Shown here piece after piece: positions 1 through 6,012 of a DNA stretch of 6,668 bases (position 1 is its first letter; each line of letters starts with the position of its first letter). This DNA comes from Planctomycetota bacterium (GTDB lineage Bacteria; Planctomycetota; Planctomycetia; Pirellulales; Pirellulaceae). The DNA lies in assembly GCA_026692885.1 (NCBI GenBank), contig JAPLNJ010000959.1, positions 1 through 6,668 on the forward strand, given 5' to 3'. The translations under genes and the position numbers were made by a program. The notes beneath the pieces are model-generated. The model was given only the letters and a program-made list of their open reading frames with translations, had not been told where the DNA came from and did not search any database.

Positions 1-77
1 TGCTCGAATCGCGGCACCAAGGGCGGCAGCGGGACGGCAGGTTCCTGGGCAGGTTTGTTGGCGCAGAGGGCCCAATA
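1..77 (-). other. Open continuation of the cytochrome frame beyond the in-frame TAG
   Basis: Past the TAG at 78-80 the same minus-strand frame stays open for 25 codons to the window edge. It reads YWALCANKPAQEPAV and then PLPPLVPRFE, which looks like ordinary protein rather than random sequence. A change of TCG to TAG would turn a Ser into the stop. I infer that this is the rest of the haem domain, separated by a nonsense mutation or a sequencing error. An open stretch of this length can also arise by chance in G+C-rich DNA. Confidence 0.5.
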
Positions 78-3000
78 CTATTGGGTGAAGCCGTTGAATG
101 GCTTCGCACTCAGGTCAACCCCCTTCTCGGTCTTCTCTCCACCGTGGCAGCGCACACAATGCCGGTCGAGTATCGGCTGCACGGCCTCGATGAACGAGAA
201 CGGCCGGCCACCCAGCTCGCCCGGATCGAGCGGCGAGGGCGGACGCCGCAGCGCCAGGGGCACCCCGGCCGTCTGCGGCGGCGCGGACATGCGATGCTCG
301 TGGCAGCCGACACACGCGGTCCGCTCACCCGGCTGCACGGACGTGGTCGAACGCATCGTCTGGTAGGCGCAGCCGTCCTGATCCAGCGCCTGGAACAGAA
401 TCGGCTTGTGCGCCGGCACGACAAATCGCGCCGACCCGTCGGCCTCGACCGGTACTGTGCCCAGGATGGCGCGCGAGTTCTCCTCGCCGGCGATACCGAT
501 CTGCGGCGAGTTCGCCAGCCACGTCGTCTTCGGAAAGATCTGGATCACGCGCAATTGCTTGATCGTACCGCGCGGCAGGTGGCCGAGGCCTTGATAGACG
601 TCGGTGATCAACAGCTCGCCGGTGGGCGGTGCCGCCGGGGGCAGTGTGGTCGGCAGCGCGTGCGGCAGCGGTTGCGGTCTGAGCGGAATTGGCGTGGTGC
701 TACTGATCTGCGGGTCGCGATAGAGCAGCTCGCGATTGCCGGCCGCATCGAGCAGGTACAGGCCGAGCGCGTTGTCCGGATTCGGGGTGCGCAGGTGATC
801 GCCTTCGAAGATCAACCGGTCGCGACTGTAGGCCACCAGGAACAATTTTTCCGACAGCGGCCAGGGCGACTCGTAGTATTCCGGGATCTGGCTGCTCTCC
901 GCCTCCGGGAACGGCCCCGGCGTGATCCGCGTGATGGCCTCCAGGCTATTCGGGTCCACGGCCGGATCCAGCAGGCAGACCGGCCCCGCGGTGAGTGCGT
1001 GATGGGCCGAGGCGATGAAGGCGAACTTGCGGCTGCCGGGGATCGGCTTGGCTTGGAAGGTGCAATGCGGCTTCGGCGTGGCGTTGCCCCAGACCGCGAT
1101 CGGATTGGTGCCGTCCGGTCGGATGGACCACAAGTTCTGGTGCGTGACGGCGTCCCGGTCGATGTAGTCCCAACGTGCGAAGAGGATCTCGCCGCTGTTG
1201 GCCACCGTCGGGAACCATTCGCTGACGTCGTTCATGGAGAGGATCCGCAGTTGGCTGCCGTCGGCGTTCATCCGGTGCAGCGTGTAGCTGTGCCAGCGGT
1301 TGCTGAAGTTCGGCCCGAAACAACGGGAGTAGCTGCGGCGCCGCGTCGAGACGAACGCCAAGCCACCGTCGGGCAGGTAACAGGGCATCATGTCGTCGTA
1401 GCAGCCGTCCGTCAGTTGGCGCAGCCCGCTGCCGTCCGCTCCCATCTCGTAGATATGGAAGTAGCCGCTTTCGTCGCCTTGCTCGTTCACCGGCAGGGCG
1501 GTCGAGTTGGGCGGCTGGGGCGGACAAGCGACGAACGAGCAGGCGATGCGCTGACCGTCGTAGGACAAACGCGGTTCGAGAAAGTTACCAGCGGGCAGCT
1601 GCCCGCCGACCAGGTCGCGAACGGCCAGCGAGCAGCCCGGGTGCTCCAGCACAAACAGTCCCCCGCCAGGCCGCTGGCGCCAGCCGAAATACTGGCCGAC
1701 CAGATGGCTGTAACTCGGCGGCACACGCTTGCAGAACAGCAGCTGGTCAAAGTTCAACAACGGCTGGCTGAGTGCGATGTCGCGTTTGAGCAGCCGCGTC
1801 TGGAGATACAGGTTGCGCCAATCGGCGAGCGGCAGGCCGGGGCGGGCGGCGGTTTCGCGAAGCTTGGCCAGTGCCGGGGCGTGCTGGTCCGAGCCGGACT
1901 CGCTCAGCAGCTGGCCGGCCCGGTCCAGATGATCGGCGACTGCCGCGGCATACGACTCGGCCGTTTCCTTGAGCTGGTCGTCACGCCGCCACTCGGCCTG
2001 CACCGTCAGCAGCATCTCGAAGTCCGGCTTCTTCGTCAGCGGTGCGATCAGTTGCTCATACAATGGCTGCACCTGGGGCGTCAGGTCGGGCTTGAGCCGT
2101 GCCAAACCGGCCGTCCACGGTCCGTCATAGGCGTGCAGCGTGGCCCCCGGCAGCTTGCCGTCGGTCCCCACGTTCGCCAGCAACGCGATTCGCAGCAACC
2201 CGTCGGCCGTTTCCGTGGCCTGGAACTGCCATGCACCGGCGGCTTCGAACTGCAACACCACGCCCGATCGGTCGCCGTCGGCCACCACGAAGAACGGCAA
2301 CGCATCCGCCTGCGAAGCGGCCGGGGCCTCGCGCAGCGACAGATCCAGTCCCAGCGTGTGGATGACGGGCGTCACGGGCCGCGCCGCTGCGGCGGATCCG
2401 ACCATTTCGTAGAACCAACCGGCGCGGCCCTGCTGGTCCCCGAACGCCTGGGACGCCTGAAACGTCTCGCCACCGGCGTAGGCGAGGATCGGGTCCCAAT
2501 AGGTCGTGTCGCAGGCAATGCCGCCCCGTTTGTGGACGACAAAGCGGATCGCGTCGCCCTGGCGAACGTCGAGCGAAAGCTGGGGATCGACTCCCCGCTC
2601 ATCCAGCCCTTCGATCTCGGCTTTCCAAACTTCGCGCCCGCCGTGGAAGATACTCGCCCGCACACCGTCACCCGCAAGGTGGGCCTTGCGAACGTGACCG
2701 CTGACCGTGATTCGCCCGTCTCGCGGCGCGCGCCAACAGCGGACGCTCGGCGTATTCTCGCCCGGATGATGCCAATTCTTGCCGACGCGGGTCCAATCGG
2801 GCCCCGTCCAAAACGTCGAACCATACCAGATTTCGTCGCGATAGATCAGCCGCGAGTAGCCCGCTTCCTCCTGCCGTTCGCGCAGGCGGAAGGCCAGTTC
2901 CACGACGGGCGCTGTTTTCGCCTCACCGCGCACCGCACTCTCGATCCGCAGTACCCGCTGTTCGGGCAGCCAGCGGCAGTCTCGCGTCACGGTGCCCCCG

Positions 3001-3197
3001 GTAATCAGCTGCGACAGAGCGACGCCGCTATCGAGTTTGCGGATCAGCGAAGTCTCCGCTACCTCCCATGCCGACAGCGCCTCGGCGCCGCAGGCCAACG
3101 GGCCCAGACCGAGTGCCGCGCCGACGGCGGCCGCCCAGATGGCGGCCAGCGTGTGTATTGTTCTTACCGCAGAATGAGTCTTGGTTGTCTCAGGCAT
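78..3197 (-). CDS. Exported HzsA-related multidomain c-type cytochrome with beta-propeller, probably truncated at its C-terminus
   Basis: Predicted 1039-residue exported haem protein. Residues 1-40 form a signal peptide: basic start, then an Ala/Leu-rich hydrophobic core. Residues about 43-240 read as a beta-sandwich module ending in GDAIRFVV and YWDPILAY. Residues 375-470 are helical. Residues 485-735 carry TolB/PD40-like blades (LSYDGQRIA, MGADGSGLRQLT, MNADGSQLRIL, SIRPDGTNP). Residues 860-960 match the hydrazine synthase alpha-type domain (VPVEADGSARFVVPA, FQALDQDG, MRSTTSVQPGE). Two haem c motifs follow: CVGCH at 962-966 and CVRCH at 1014-1018. The start at 3197 has a good ribosome site, AAAGGA, 7 nt upstream. 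Related planctomycete proteins are mostly uncharacterised; a periplasmic redox role is inferred, and it is not a true hydrazine synthase without its partner subunits. The stop comes only 21 residues after the second CxxCH, early for a cytochrome domain, and the frame continues beyond it. Confidence 0.85.
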   Translation of the reverse strand: MPETTKTHSAVRTIHTLAAIWAAAVGAALGLGPLACGAEALSAWEVAETSLIRKLDSGVALSQLITGGTVTRDCRWLPEQRVLRIESAVRGEAKTAPVVELAFRLRERQEEAGYSRLIYRDEIWYGSTFWTGPDWTRVGKNWHHPGENTPSVRCWRAPRDGRITVSGHVRKAHLAGDGVRASIFHGGREVWKAEIEGLDERGVDPQLSLDVRQGDAIRFVVHKRGGIACDTTYWDPILAYAGGETFQASQAFGDQQGRAGWFYEMVGSAAAARPVTPVIHTLGLDLSLREAPAASQADALPFFVVADGDRSGVVLQFEAAGAWQFQATETADGLLRIALLANVGTDGKLPGATLHAYDGPWTAGLARLKPDLTPQVQPLYEQLIAPLTKKPDFEMLLTVQAEWRRDDQLKETAESYAAAVADHLDRAGQLLSESGSDQHAPALAKLRETAARPGLPLADWRNLYLQTRLLKRDIALSQPLLNFDQLLFCKRVPPSYSHLVGQYFGWRQRPGGGLFVLEHPGCSLAVRDLVGGQLPAGNFLEPRLSYDGQRIACSFVACPPQPPNSTALPVNEQGDESGYFHIYEMGADGSGLRQLTDGCYDDMMPCYLPDGGLAFVSTRRRSYSRCFGPNFSNRWHSYTLHRMNADGSQLRILSMNDVSEWFPTVANSGEILFARWDYIDRDAVTHQNLWSIRPDGTNPIAVWGNATPKPHCTFQAKPIPGSRKFAFIASAHHALTAGPVCLLDPAVDPNSLEAITRITPGPFPEAESSQIPEYYESPWPLSEKLFLVAYSRDRLIFEGDHLRTPNPDNALGLYLLDAAGNRELLYRDPQISSTTPIPLRPQPLPHALPTTLPPAAPPTGELLITDVYQGLGHLPRGTIKQLRVIQIFPKTTWLANSPQIGIAGEENSRAILGTVPVEADGSARFVVPAHKPILFQALDQDGCAYQTMRSTTSVQPGERTACVGCHEHRMSAPPQTAGVPLALRRPPSPLDPGELGGRPFSFIEAVQPILDRHCVRCHGGEKTEKGVDLSAKPFNGFTQ

Positions 3198-3204
3198 AGA
3201 CTAT

Positions 3205-3210
3205 TCCTTT
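3205..3210 (-). promoter_or_regulatory. Ribosome binding site of the HzsA-related cytochrome gene
   Basis: On the minus strand AAAGGA lies 7 nt before the ATG at 3197-3195. This supports that start, which also places a normal signal peptide at the N-terminus. No convincing -35/-10 pair was found further upstream. Confidence 0.7.
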
Positions 3211-3285
3211 CCGGCCTTGAGCGGAACGTCACGCATTGTAACCCGCAGCATCAGCGAGCAACAGCGGCGTTTCCTCGCTGGCGAT

Positions 3286-3509
3286 TCTGGTTACGAGCCC
3301 GGCAACCGGAAATATTCATGAGATCTGAATTCAACTCCCCCAATTCGCTGCAGGCTGTCGTGCGACGCCTCGAACGCCGCTACAGTGACGGCCTTGGGTG
3401 TCCACTGCGAGGCCACGTGCTGGGCCGAAATCGGGCTGTGGGGTGTCCGTCCCACTGCGGTGAACAGCTTTGCATCGTCCAGAAATTCGTCAATCGCTCT
3501 GGTTACGAG
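3286..3509 (+). repeat. 12-bp direct repeat flanking about 200 bp
   Basis: TCTGGTTACGAG occurs at 3286-3297 and again at 3498-3509, both on the plus strand. The second copy runs directly into a GGCTCTGCC hairpin. They may be boundaries of a repeated module, or two copies of one dispersed repeat. Confidence 0.6.
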
Positions 3510-3529
3510 GCTCTGCCTCTGGCGGAGCC
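3509..3529. repeat. Small hairpin GGCTCTGCC / GGCGGAGCC
   Basis: Nine-bp arms (one T-G pair) at 3509-3517 and 3521-3529 enclose a TCT loop. The motif GGCAGAGCC recurs in inverted orientation at 3664-3672, followed by TGGGAACGAG, so related sequences flank the 54-bp palindrome on both sides. Confidence 0.55.
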
Positions 3530-3601
3530 GGCAATGCAGTGCGTTCCCGGGCAGTCGGGGACGTTCTTCGGACGTTGAGTTGGATGAAAATGCAACGCCT
3601 G

Positions 3602-3655
3602 GCCGTAGGTTGGGACTCCGTCCCGACCGGTCGGGACGGAGTCCCAACCTACGGC
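3602..3655. repeat. Perfect 54-bp palindrome without a loop
   Basis: The left arm 3602-3628 begins GCCGTAGGTTGGGACTCC; the right arm 3629-3655 is its exact reverse complement and meets it at the centre ACC|GGT. There is no mismatch and no spacer. There is no T-run after it, so a simple intrinsic terminator is unlikely. It resembles a dispersed palindromic repeat rather than a protein-binding site, being far longer than usual operators. Confidence 0.9.
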
Positions 3656-3710
3656 TATTTTCAGGGCAGAGCCTGGGAACGAGAGGTTTCCAAGATGTTC
3701 ACAGCAGCGG

Positions 3711-3820
3711 GGCGAGCGGCAGGAAATGACTTACCCAACTTAATGGTGGATGGTCTTCCAAGACCGTCCCGATCGGCCTGGAAAGGCGACCTACGGGTAA
3801 GTTATTTCCTGCCGCTCGCC
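3711..3820. repeat. 110-bp element with 26-bp terminal inverted repeats (MITE- or REP-like)
   Basis: The left arm 3711-3736 starts GGCGAGCGGCAGGAAATGAC. The right arm 3795-3820 is its reverse complement with one mismatch (C/T). The 58-bp middle contains a second nested hairpin, GGTCTT-CC-AAGACC, at 3752-3765. No coding capacity and no obvious target-site duplication were seen. A miniature non-autonomous mobile element is one reading; a structured intergenic repeat is another. Confidence 0.8.
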
Positions 3821-3859
3821 TTAGCACGATGGCAAGGGCGAGAGCCTGTTTCGTTTCTT

Positions 3860-4071
3860 GCCCCGCAGGGGCGCATACGACAGCGCGGAAGAACGCCCTG
3901 ATCGTGATCCCAGGTTTTCGCCCCGAGTTGGGGGCGCGATGCGTGAGCGGCAAGGCGCTAGCCGCCGGTTCTTCACGCCACCGGCGGTTAGCGCCTTGCC
4001 GCTCACAACCCACGATCTTAACCTTGACAAAGTACTCGCCAACAGGGCTGATTTGTTTGCCCCTTAGGGGC
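3860..4071. repeat. Three short GCCCC/GGGGC hairpins in series
   Basis: Copies lie at 3860-3872 (GCCCC-GCA-GGGGC), 3919-3936 (CGCCCC-GAGTTG-GGGGCG) and 4059-4071 (GCCCC-TTA-GGGGC). Each is preceded on the plus strand by a short T-rich stretch ending in TTG or TTCG. They bracket the larger inverted repeat at 3943-4006. Function unknown. Confidence 0.55.
3943..4006. repeat. Long hairpin with 27-bp arms and a 10-nt loop
   Basis: The left arm 3943-3969 begins GTGAGCGGCAAGGCGCTAGC. The right arm 3980-4006 is its reverse complement with one mismatch. The loop is TCTTCACGCC. No T-tract follows on either side, which argues against a classical terminator. Confidence 0.85.
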
Positions 4072-4113
4072 GAGAAAACCAAGAACATCCACACGCCGGT
4101 GAAACACTATCTA

Positions 4114-4775
4114 TCACCGTCCGCACTGCTCGCCCCCCTGACGGCGCCGAAATGCGGAAGACCAGAATTTGTCCACCGGACTCTTGACGGCAAAACCGTT
4201 GAGCTTCAGGACGTGGGTGTAAATCTGCGTGGTGCGGACATCTTGGTGCCCCAGCGTACCCTTCTCGCAAAGCCCGCTCGTGCTCCTGCCGCGCACGAAT
4301 CAAGTGCTGCTTCAACGGATCGACCAGCGTCTCGGGCAAAAGTGTCACGCGATCTTTGTCCCCCTTGCCCTCTCGGACCGTGACCTGCAGCCGCTCAAAA
4401 TCCAGATCCTTGACGCGCAGCCGTAGGCACTCGTTTAGACGCAGCCCACCGCCGTAAATCGACATCCTCCAGCCAGCCGAACTCGCGTTCCAGGACCTCG
4501 CGATACAAAAACAACAGTGCCGACAATGCCTGGTTCTGGGTCGAAGCAGCCACCTGCCCATCGACCGCCAGATGGGTCAAGAACGCGGTCACTTCCGGGG
4601 CGCTCATTTCCAGGGGATGCCGCTTTTGATGAAACAAAATATACCGTCGAATCCAACCGACGTACGCATTTTCCGTACTCAGAGCCAAGTGTCGTAACCG
4701 GCACCGCTGCCGCACCTGATCCAGCAACTTTGGCTTCTCGGATTGAACAACAGGCGTTCCGCGGGGCAGAGTCAT
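4114..4775 (-). pseudogene. intI: Integron-type tyrosine recombinase (IntI family), inactivated by two internal deletions
   Basis: Three minus-strand segments in different frames together give an IntI-like integrase. Segment 1 (4775 to about 4461) is the N-terminal DNA-binding domain, with EKPKLLDQVR, LSTENAYVGWIRRYILFH and [20 protein letters not shown]. Segment 2 (about 4460-4255) has [20 protein letters not shown] and [13 protein letters not shown]. Segment 3 (about 4254-4114) has [16 protein letters not shown] and KSPVD. Roughly 35 codons are missing at the first junction and 90-100 at the second, compared with the usual 320-340 residues. Retained are the box-I Arg (4439-4441), the KxxK-region Lys, the late His (4246-4248) and the Tyr (4219-4221). 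The HxxR box and the integron-specific insert are gone, so it cannot be active. The start at 4775 is favoured by GGGAG 8-9 nt upstream; the frame is open to an ATG at 4868. Confidence 0.9.
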
Positions 4776-4883
4776 CACCAAGTCTCCCAAATCCTGGCAG
4801 AGCGGCGAACCATGCGGCACAGGCACCGCGACAAGCGGTATCTCTCCCATGCCCGTCCTCTGCCACAAAACTGCACGGGCGTA

Positions 4884-4912
4884 TACCTACCACACGCTTG
4901 TACACATGTCAA
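4884..4912 (-). promoter_or_regulatory. Candidate promoter of the intI pseudogene
   Basis: On the minus strand a perfect TTGACA (4912-4907) is followed after 17 nt by TAGGTA (4889-4884), with TATAC just beyond. Position and direction fit transcription of the integrase. The -10 match is only fair. No LexA-type box was evident. Confidence 0.4.
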
Positions 4913-4945
4913 CAACCCCCGGAAATATTTTTCCGACAGGGGCGA

Positions 4946-4952
4946 GTTAGGC
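4946..4952 (+). other. Candidate attI core site GTTAGGC
   Basis: GTTAGGC fits the integron core consensus GTTRRRY and is identical to the heptamer ending class 1 attI. It sits 171 bp upstream of the favoured integrase start, on the side where attI is expected, and is oriented toward the plus-strand genes. A seven-base match alone is weak; position beside a recognisable intI is the main support. Confidence 0.4.
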
Positions 4953-5062
4953 GAACGGAAGAAGAAGCGTGATACCCGACGCGTCAGCGAGACGATGTGG
5001 AGACGGGCCCCTTTTCTCGCTGCTGCATCGGGTAATGTGGTAAGTCAATTTCTTCCGGTCGC
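4951..5062. repeat. 112-nt imperfect hairpin between two GTTAGGC copies
   Basis: Three paired blocks fold this stretch: GCGAACGGAAGAA (4951-4963) with TTCTTCCGGTCGC (5050-5062), one mismatch; TACCCGA (4973-4979) with TCGGGTA (5028-5034); and GCGTCAGCGAG (4981-4991) with CTCGCTGCTGC (5016-5026), with one wobble and one mismatch. Unpaired stretches are unequal, longer on the right between blocks one and two. Size and interruptions suit an attC-like site, but the left edge lacks a good RYYYAAC box (GGCGAAC only). Confidence 0.6.
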
Positions 5063-5069
5063 GTTAGGC
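5063..5069 (+). other. Second GTTAGGC heptamer, candidate integron core site
   Basis: A direct copy of the heptamer at 4946-4952, lying immediately after the 112-nt imperfect hairpin. In an integron this would be the 3' core site of an attC, with recombination between G and TT. The two copies are 117 bp apart, so the unit between them could only be a tiny cassette without a gene. Confidence 0.4.
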
Positions 5070-5148
5070 CGCCAGTTCCGACGGTATACCTCCGCGGAAT
5101 AATCGCGCCGCCTACCGAGAGCCCACACCGCAGTAACGACTTAGCCGT

Positions 5149-5198
5149 TTTCAGCAGATGACCCCTCGGACGTGTTCTGCCGCTGAAATCGGCGGCAG
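5149..5198 (+). promoter_or_regulatory. Two overlapping, mutually exclusive hairpins ahead of the nuclease-like gene
   Basis: CTGCCGC (5177-5183) pairs with GCGGCAG (5192-5198) across an 8-nt loop. Alternatively TTTCAGC (5149-5155) pairs with GCTGAAA (5182-5188), which uses part of the first hairpin. Both lie upstream of the candidate -10 box, so they may be a DNA-level binding site instead of an RNA leader. Function not known. Confidence 0.3.
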
Positions 5199-5222
5199 AG
5201 ATATTTGTAGGGCGGCTGGCGG

Positions 5223-5228
5223 TAGAAT
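5223..5228 (+). promoter_or_regulatory. Candidate -10 box (TAGAAT) for the nuclease-like gene
   Basis: TAGAAT matches the sigma-70 -10 box in five of six bases and lies 28 nt before the ATG at 5257. The sequence 17 nt further upstream (GATATT) is a poor -35 box. A purine-rich GAAGGGG between the box and the ATG could serve for ribosome binding. Confidence 0.35.
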
Positions 5229-5256
5229 TAGAAGTCGACGAGAAGGGGCGACGACA

Positions 5257-5796
5257 ATGGCCACAGGCAGAGGCAACACCTTGACGGGGCAGCTCGCAGA
5301 ACACTTGGTCTGCGCTGAATTGGCCCGTCGCGGTCTGATCGCGACAACGTTCTCGCACAACGTGCCGACGTTCGATGTATTGGCCACCGACGAGCTTTGC
5401 CGTACCGTGCCGATTCAAGTCAAGGCCACCACAAACGACAGTTGGCGGACTTCGGCGGATCGCTGGATGACCATCACGAAAGACAAAAAGCGGGAAACTC
5501 AAACCGCGGCTGGGGAAAAGCAGTTGGCGACGCCCGACCTGATTTGGGTCTGTGTTGCCGTGGGCAGCAAGAGAAAGAAGGATCGCTTCTTCATCTTGAC
5601 AGAGCGTCACGTTCAGCGCATCTGCATCAGGAATTACGGCGACTTGCTGCGAGACTGCAAAGGCCACAGGTCGAAGAATTGGGAATCGTTCGATTGTTGG
5701 TGGGACGACACTGACCTGGCAAAATTCGAGGACAATTGGCAACTGATTATCGAAAGGCTCGAATCCGACAAGGCTGACCTCGCACTTGGCGGCTGA
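5257..5796 (+). CDS. Small PD-(D/E)XK nuclease-fold protein of unknown role
   Basis: 179 residues, cytoplasmic, without signal peptide or membrane segment. The N-terminus GNTLTGQLAEHLVCAELARRG (residues 6-26), with E15 and E21, forms the helix usual in this fold. PTFDVLA puts an Asp at 40, and PIQVKAT supplies Q54 and K56, giving a D-x13-QxK version of the PD-(D/E)XK motif. QxK in place of ExK is known in DUF4365-like members. The middle (PDLIWVCVAVG, DRFFILTERHVQ) looks like the remaining core strands and the C-terminus is Trp-rich and helical. I chose ATG 5257 because GAAGGGG lies upstream and the fold begins right after it; the frame is open back to 5158. Proteins of this kind occur as solo genes in mobile islands and restriction or defence loci. 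Whether it cuts DNA, and its substrate, cannot be told from the sequence. Confidence 0.75.
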   Translation: MATGRGNTLTGQLAEHLVCAELARRGLIATTFSHNVPTFDVLATDELCRTVPIQVKATTNDSWRTSADRWMTITKDKKRETQTAAGEKQLATPDLIWVCVAVGSKRKKDRFFILTERHVQRICIRNYGDLLRDCKGHRSKNWESFDCWWDDTDLAKFEDNWQLIIERLESDKADLALGG

Positions 5797-6012
5797 CCTC
5801 CGGTTTCTTGCGGCGGGCCTGGCCGCTGGTCGAGCCGCAATGGAATGCGTGCGTTCTCGCGGTGCAAGTGAATTGTCCCCGCCGCCGAGGGCCAATGTGG
5901 GCGCAAACCGAAGCCGCCGACGGCCCGGTTGGCACATCCGAGGCCGCGCGGTAAGCTGTCAAGGAGGGACACAGCGAACTGGACGAAACGTCAACTGGGA
6001 GATGGTGCGGAA
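5797..6012 (+). other. Intergenic stretch between nuclease-like gene and brnT, with imperfect inverted repeats
   Basis: This 216-bp gap has no gene I can support. GCGGC-n7-GCCGC at 5810-5826 is a G+C-rich hairpin without a T-tract. On a larger scale GGCGGCT (5790-5795 region), CGGTTT (5801-5806) and TGGCC can pair with GGCCA, AAACCG and AGCCGCC near 5892-5917. A further imperfect repeat, 5895-5937, pairs ATGTG, CAA and CCG with CGG, TTG and CACAT and includes GTTGGCA, one base off the integron core consensus. AAGGAGGG at 5961-5967 is too far from brnT to serve it. Confidence 0.4.

Larger units (their letters stand above)
3198..4113. other. Gene-free, palindrome-rich intergenic region
   Basis: Some 0.9 kb separates the cytochrome start from the end of the integrase pseudogene. 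The open frames here start or end inside palindromes, are rich in Arg, Ser and Pro, and show no domain I recognise. The region instead carries a series of strong inverted repeats of different sequence, listed separately, as in intergenic islands of REP- or MITE-like elements. A minus-strand frame at 3291-3647 has a protein-like central part (AIDEFLDDAKLFTAV), but its N-terminus is encoded by the 54-bp palindrome, so I do not call it a gene. Confidence 0.7.

Noticed and set aside
81..3578. Plus-strand open frame of 1165 codons antisense to the cytochrome gene
   Set aside because: Its product is Arg-rich and low in recognisable motifs, and it is the antisense shadow of a G+C-rich gene. The minus-strand frame has a signal peptide, domain motifs, haem sites and a ribosome site.
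3291..3647. Minus-strand frame of 118 codons upstream of the cytochrome gene
   Set aside because: Its start and first residues are encoded by the 54-bp palindrome and the rest crosses repeats. No domain was recognised and there is no clear ribosome site.
3943..4006. Intrinsic terminator for the integrase or cytochrome gene
   Set aside because: The stem is much longer than usual and no T-tract follows on either strand; neither gene ends beside it.
4024..4052. TTGACA at 4024-4029 as a plus-strand promoter
   Set aside because: No good -10 box follows at 16-18 nt and no plus-strand gene lies downstream.
3603..4071. CRISPR array
   Set aside because: The repeats differ from each other, are palindromic and irregularly spaced. 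There is no repeat-spacer pattern and no cas gene.
3829..4383. Plus-strand frame of 184 codons through the hairpins and the integrase remnant
   Set aside because: It runs through palindromes and antisense to the intI pseudogene and has no coding signature.
4984..5937. Minus-strand frame of 317 codons opposite the nuclease-like gene
   Set aside because: It is antisense to a well-supported gene and crosses the intergenic hairpins. It shows no motif and an unlikely composition.
5895..5937. A second attC site between the nuclease-like gene and brnT
   Set aside because: At 43 nt it is shorter than usual attC sites, its core GTTGGCA breaks the consensus, and pairing needs several bulges.
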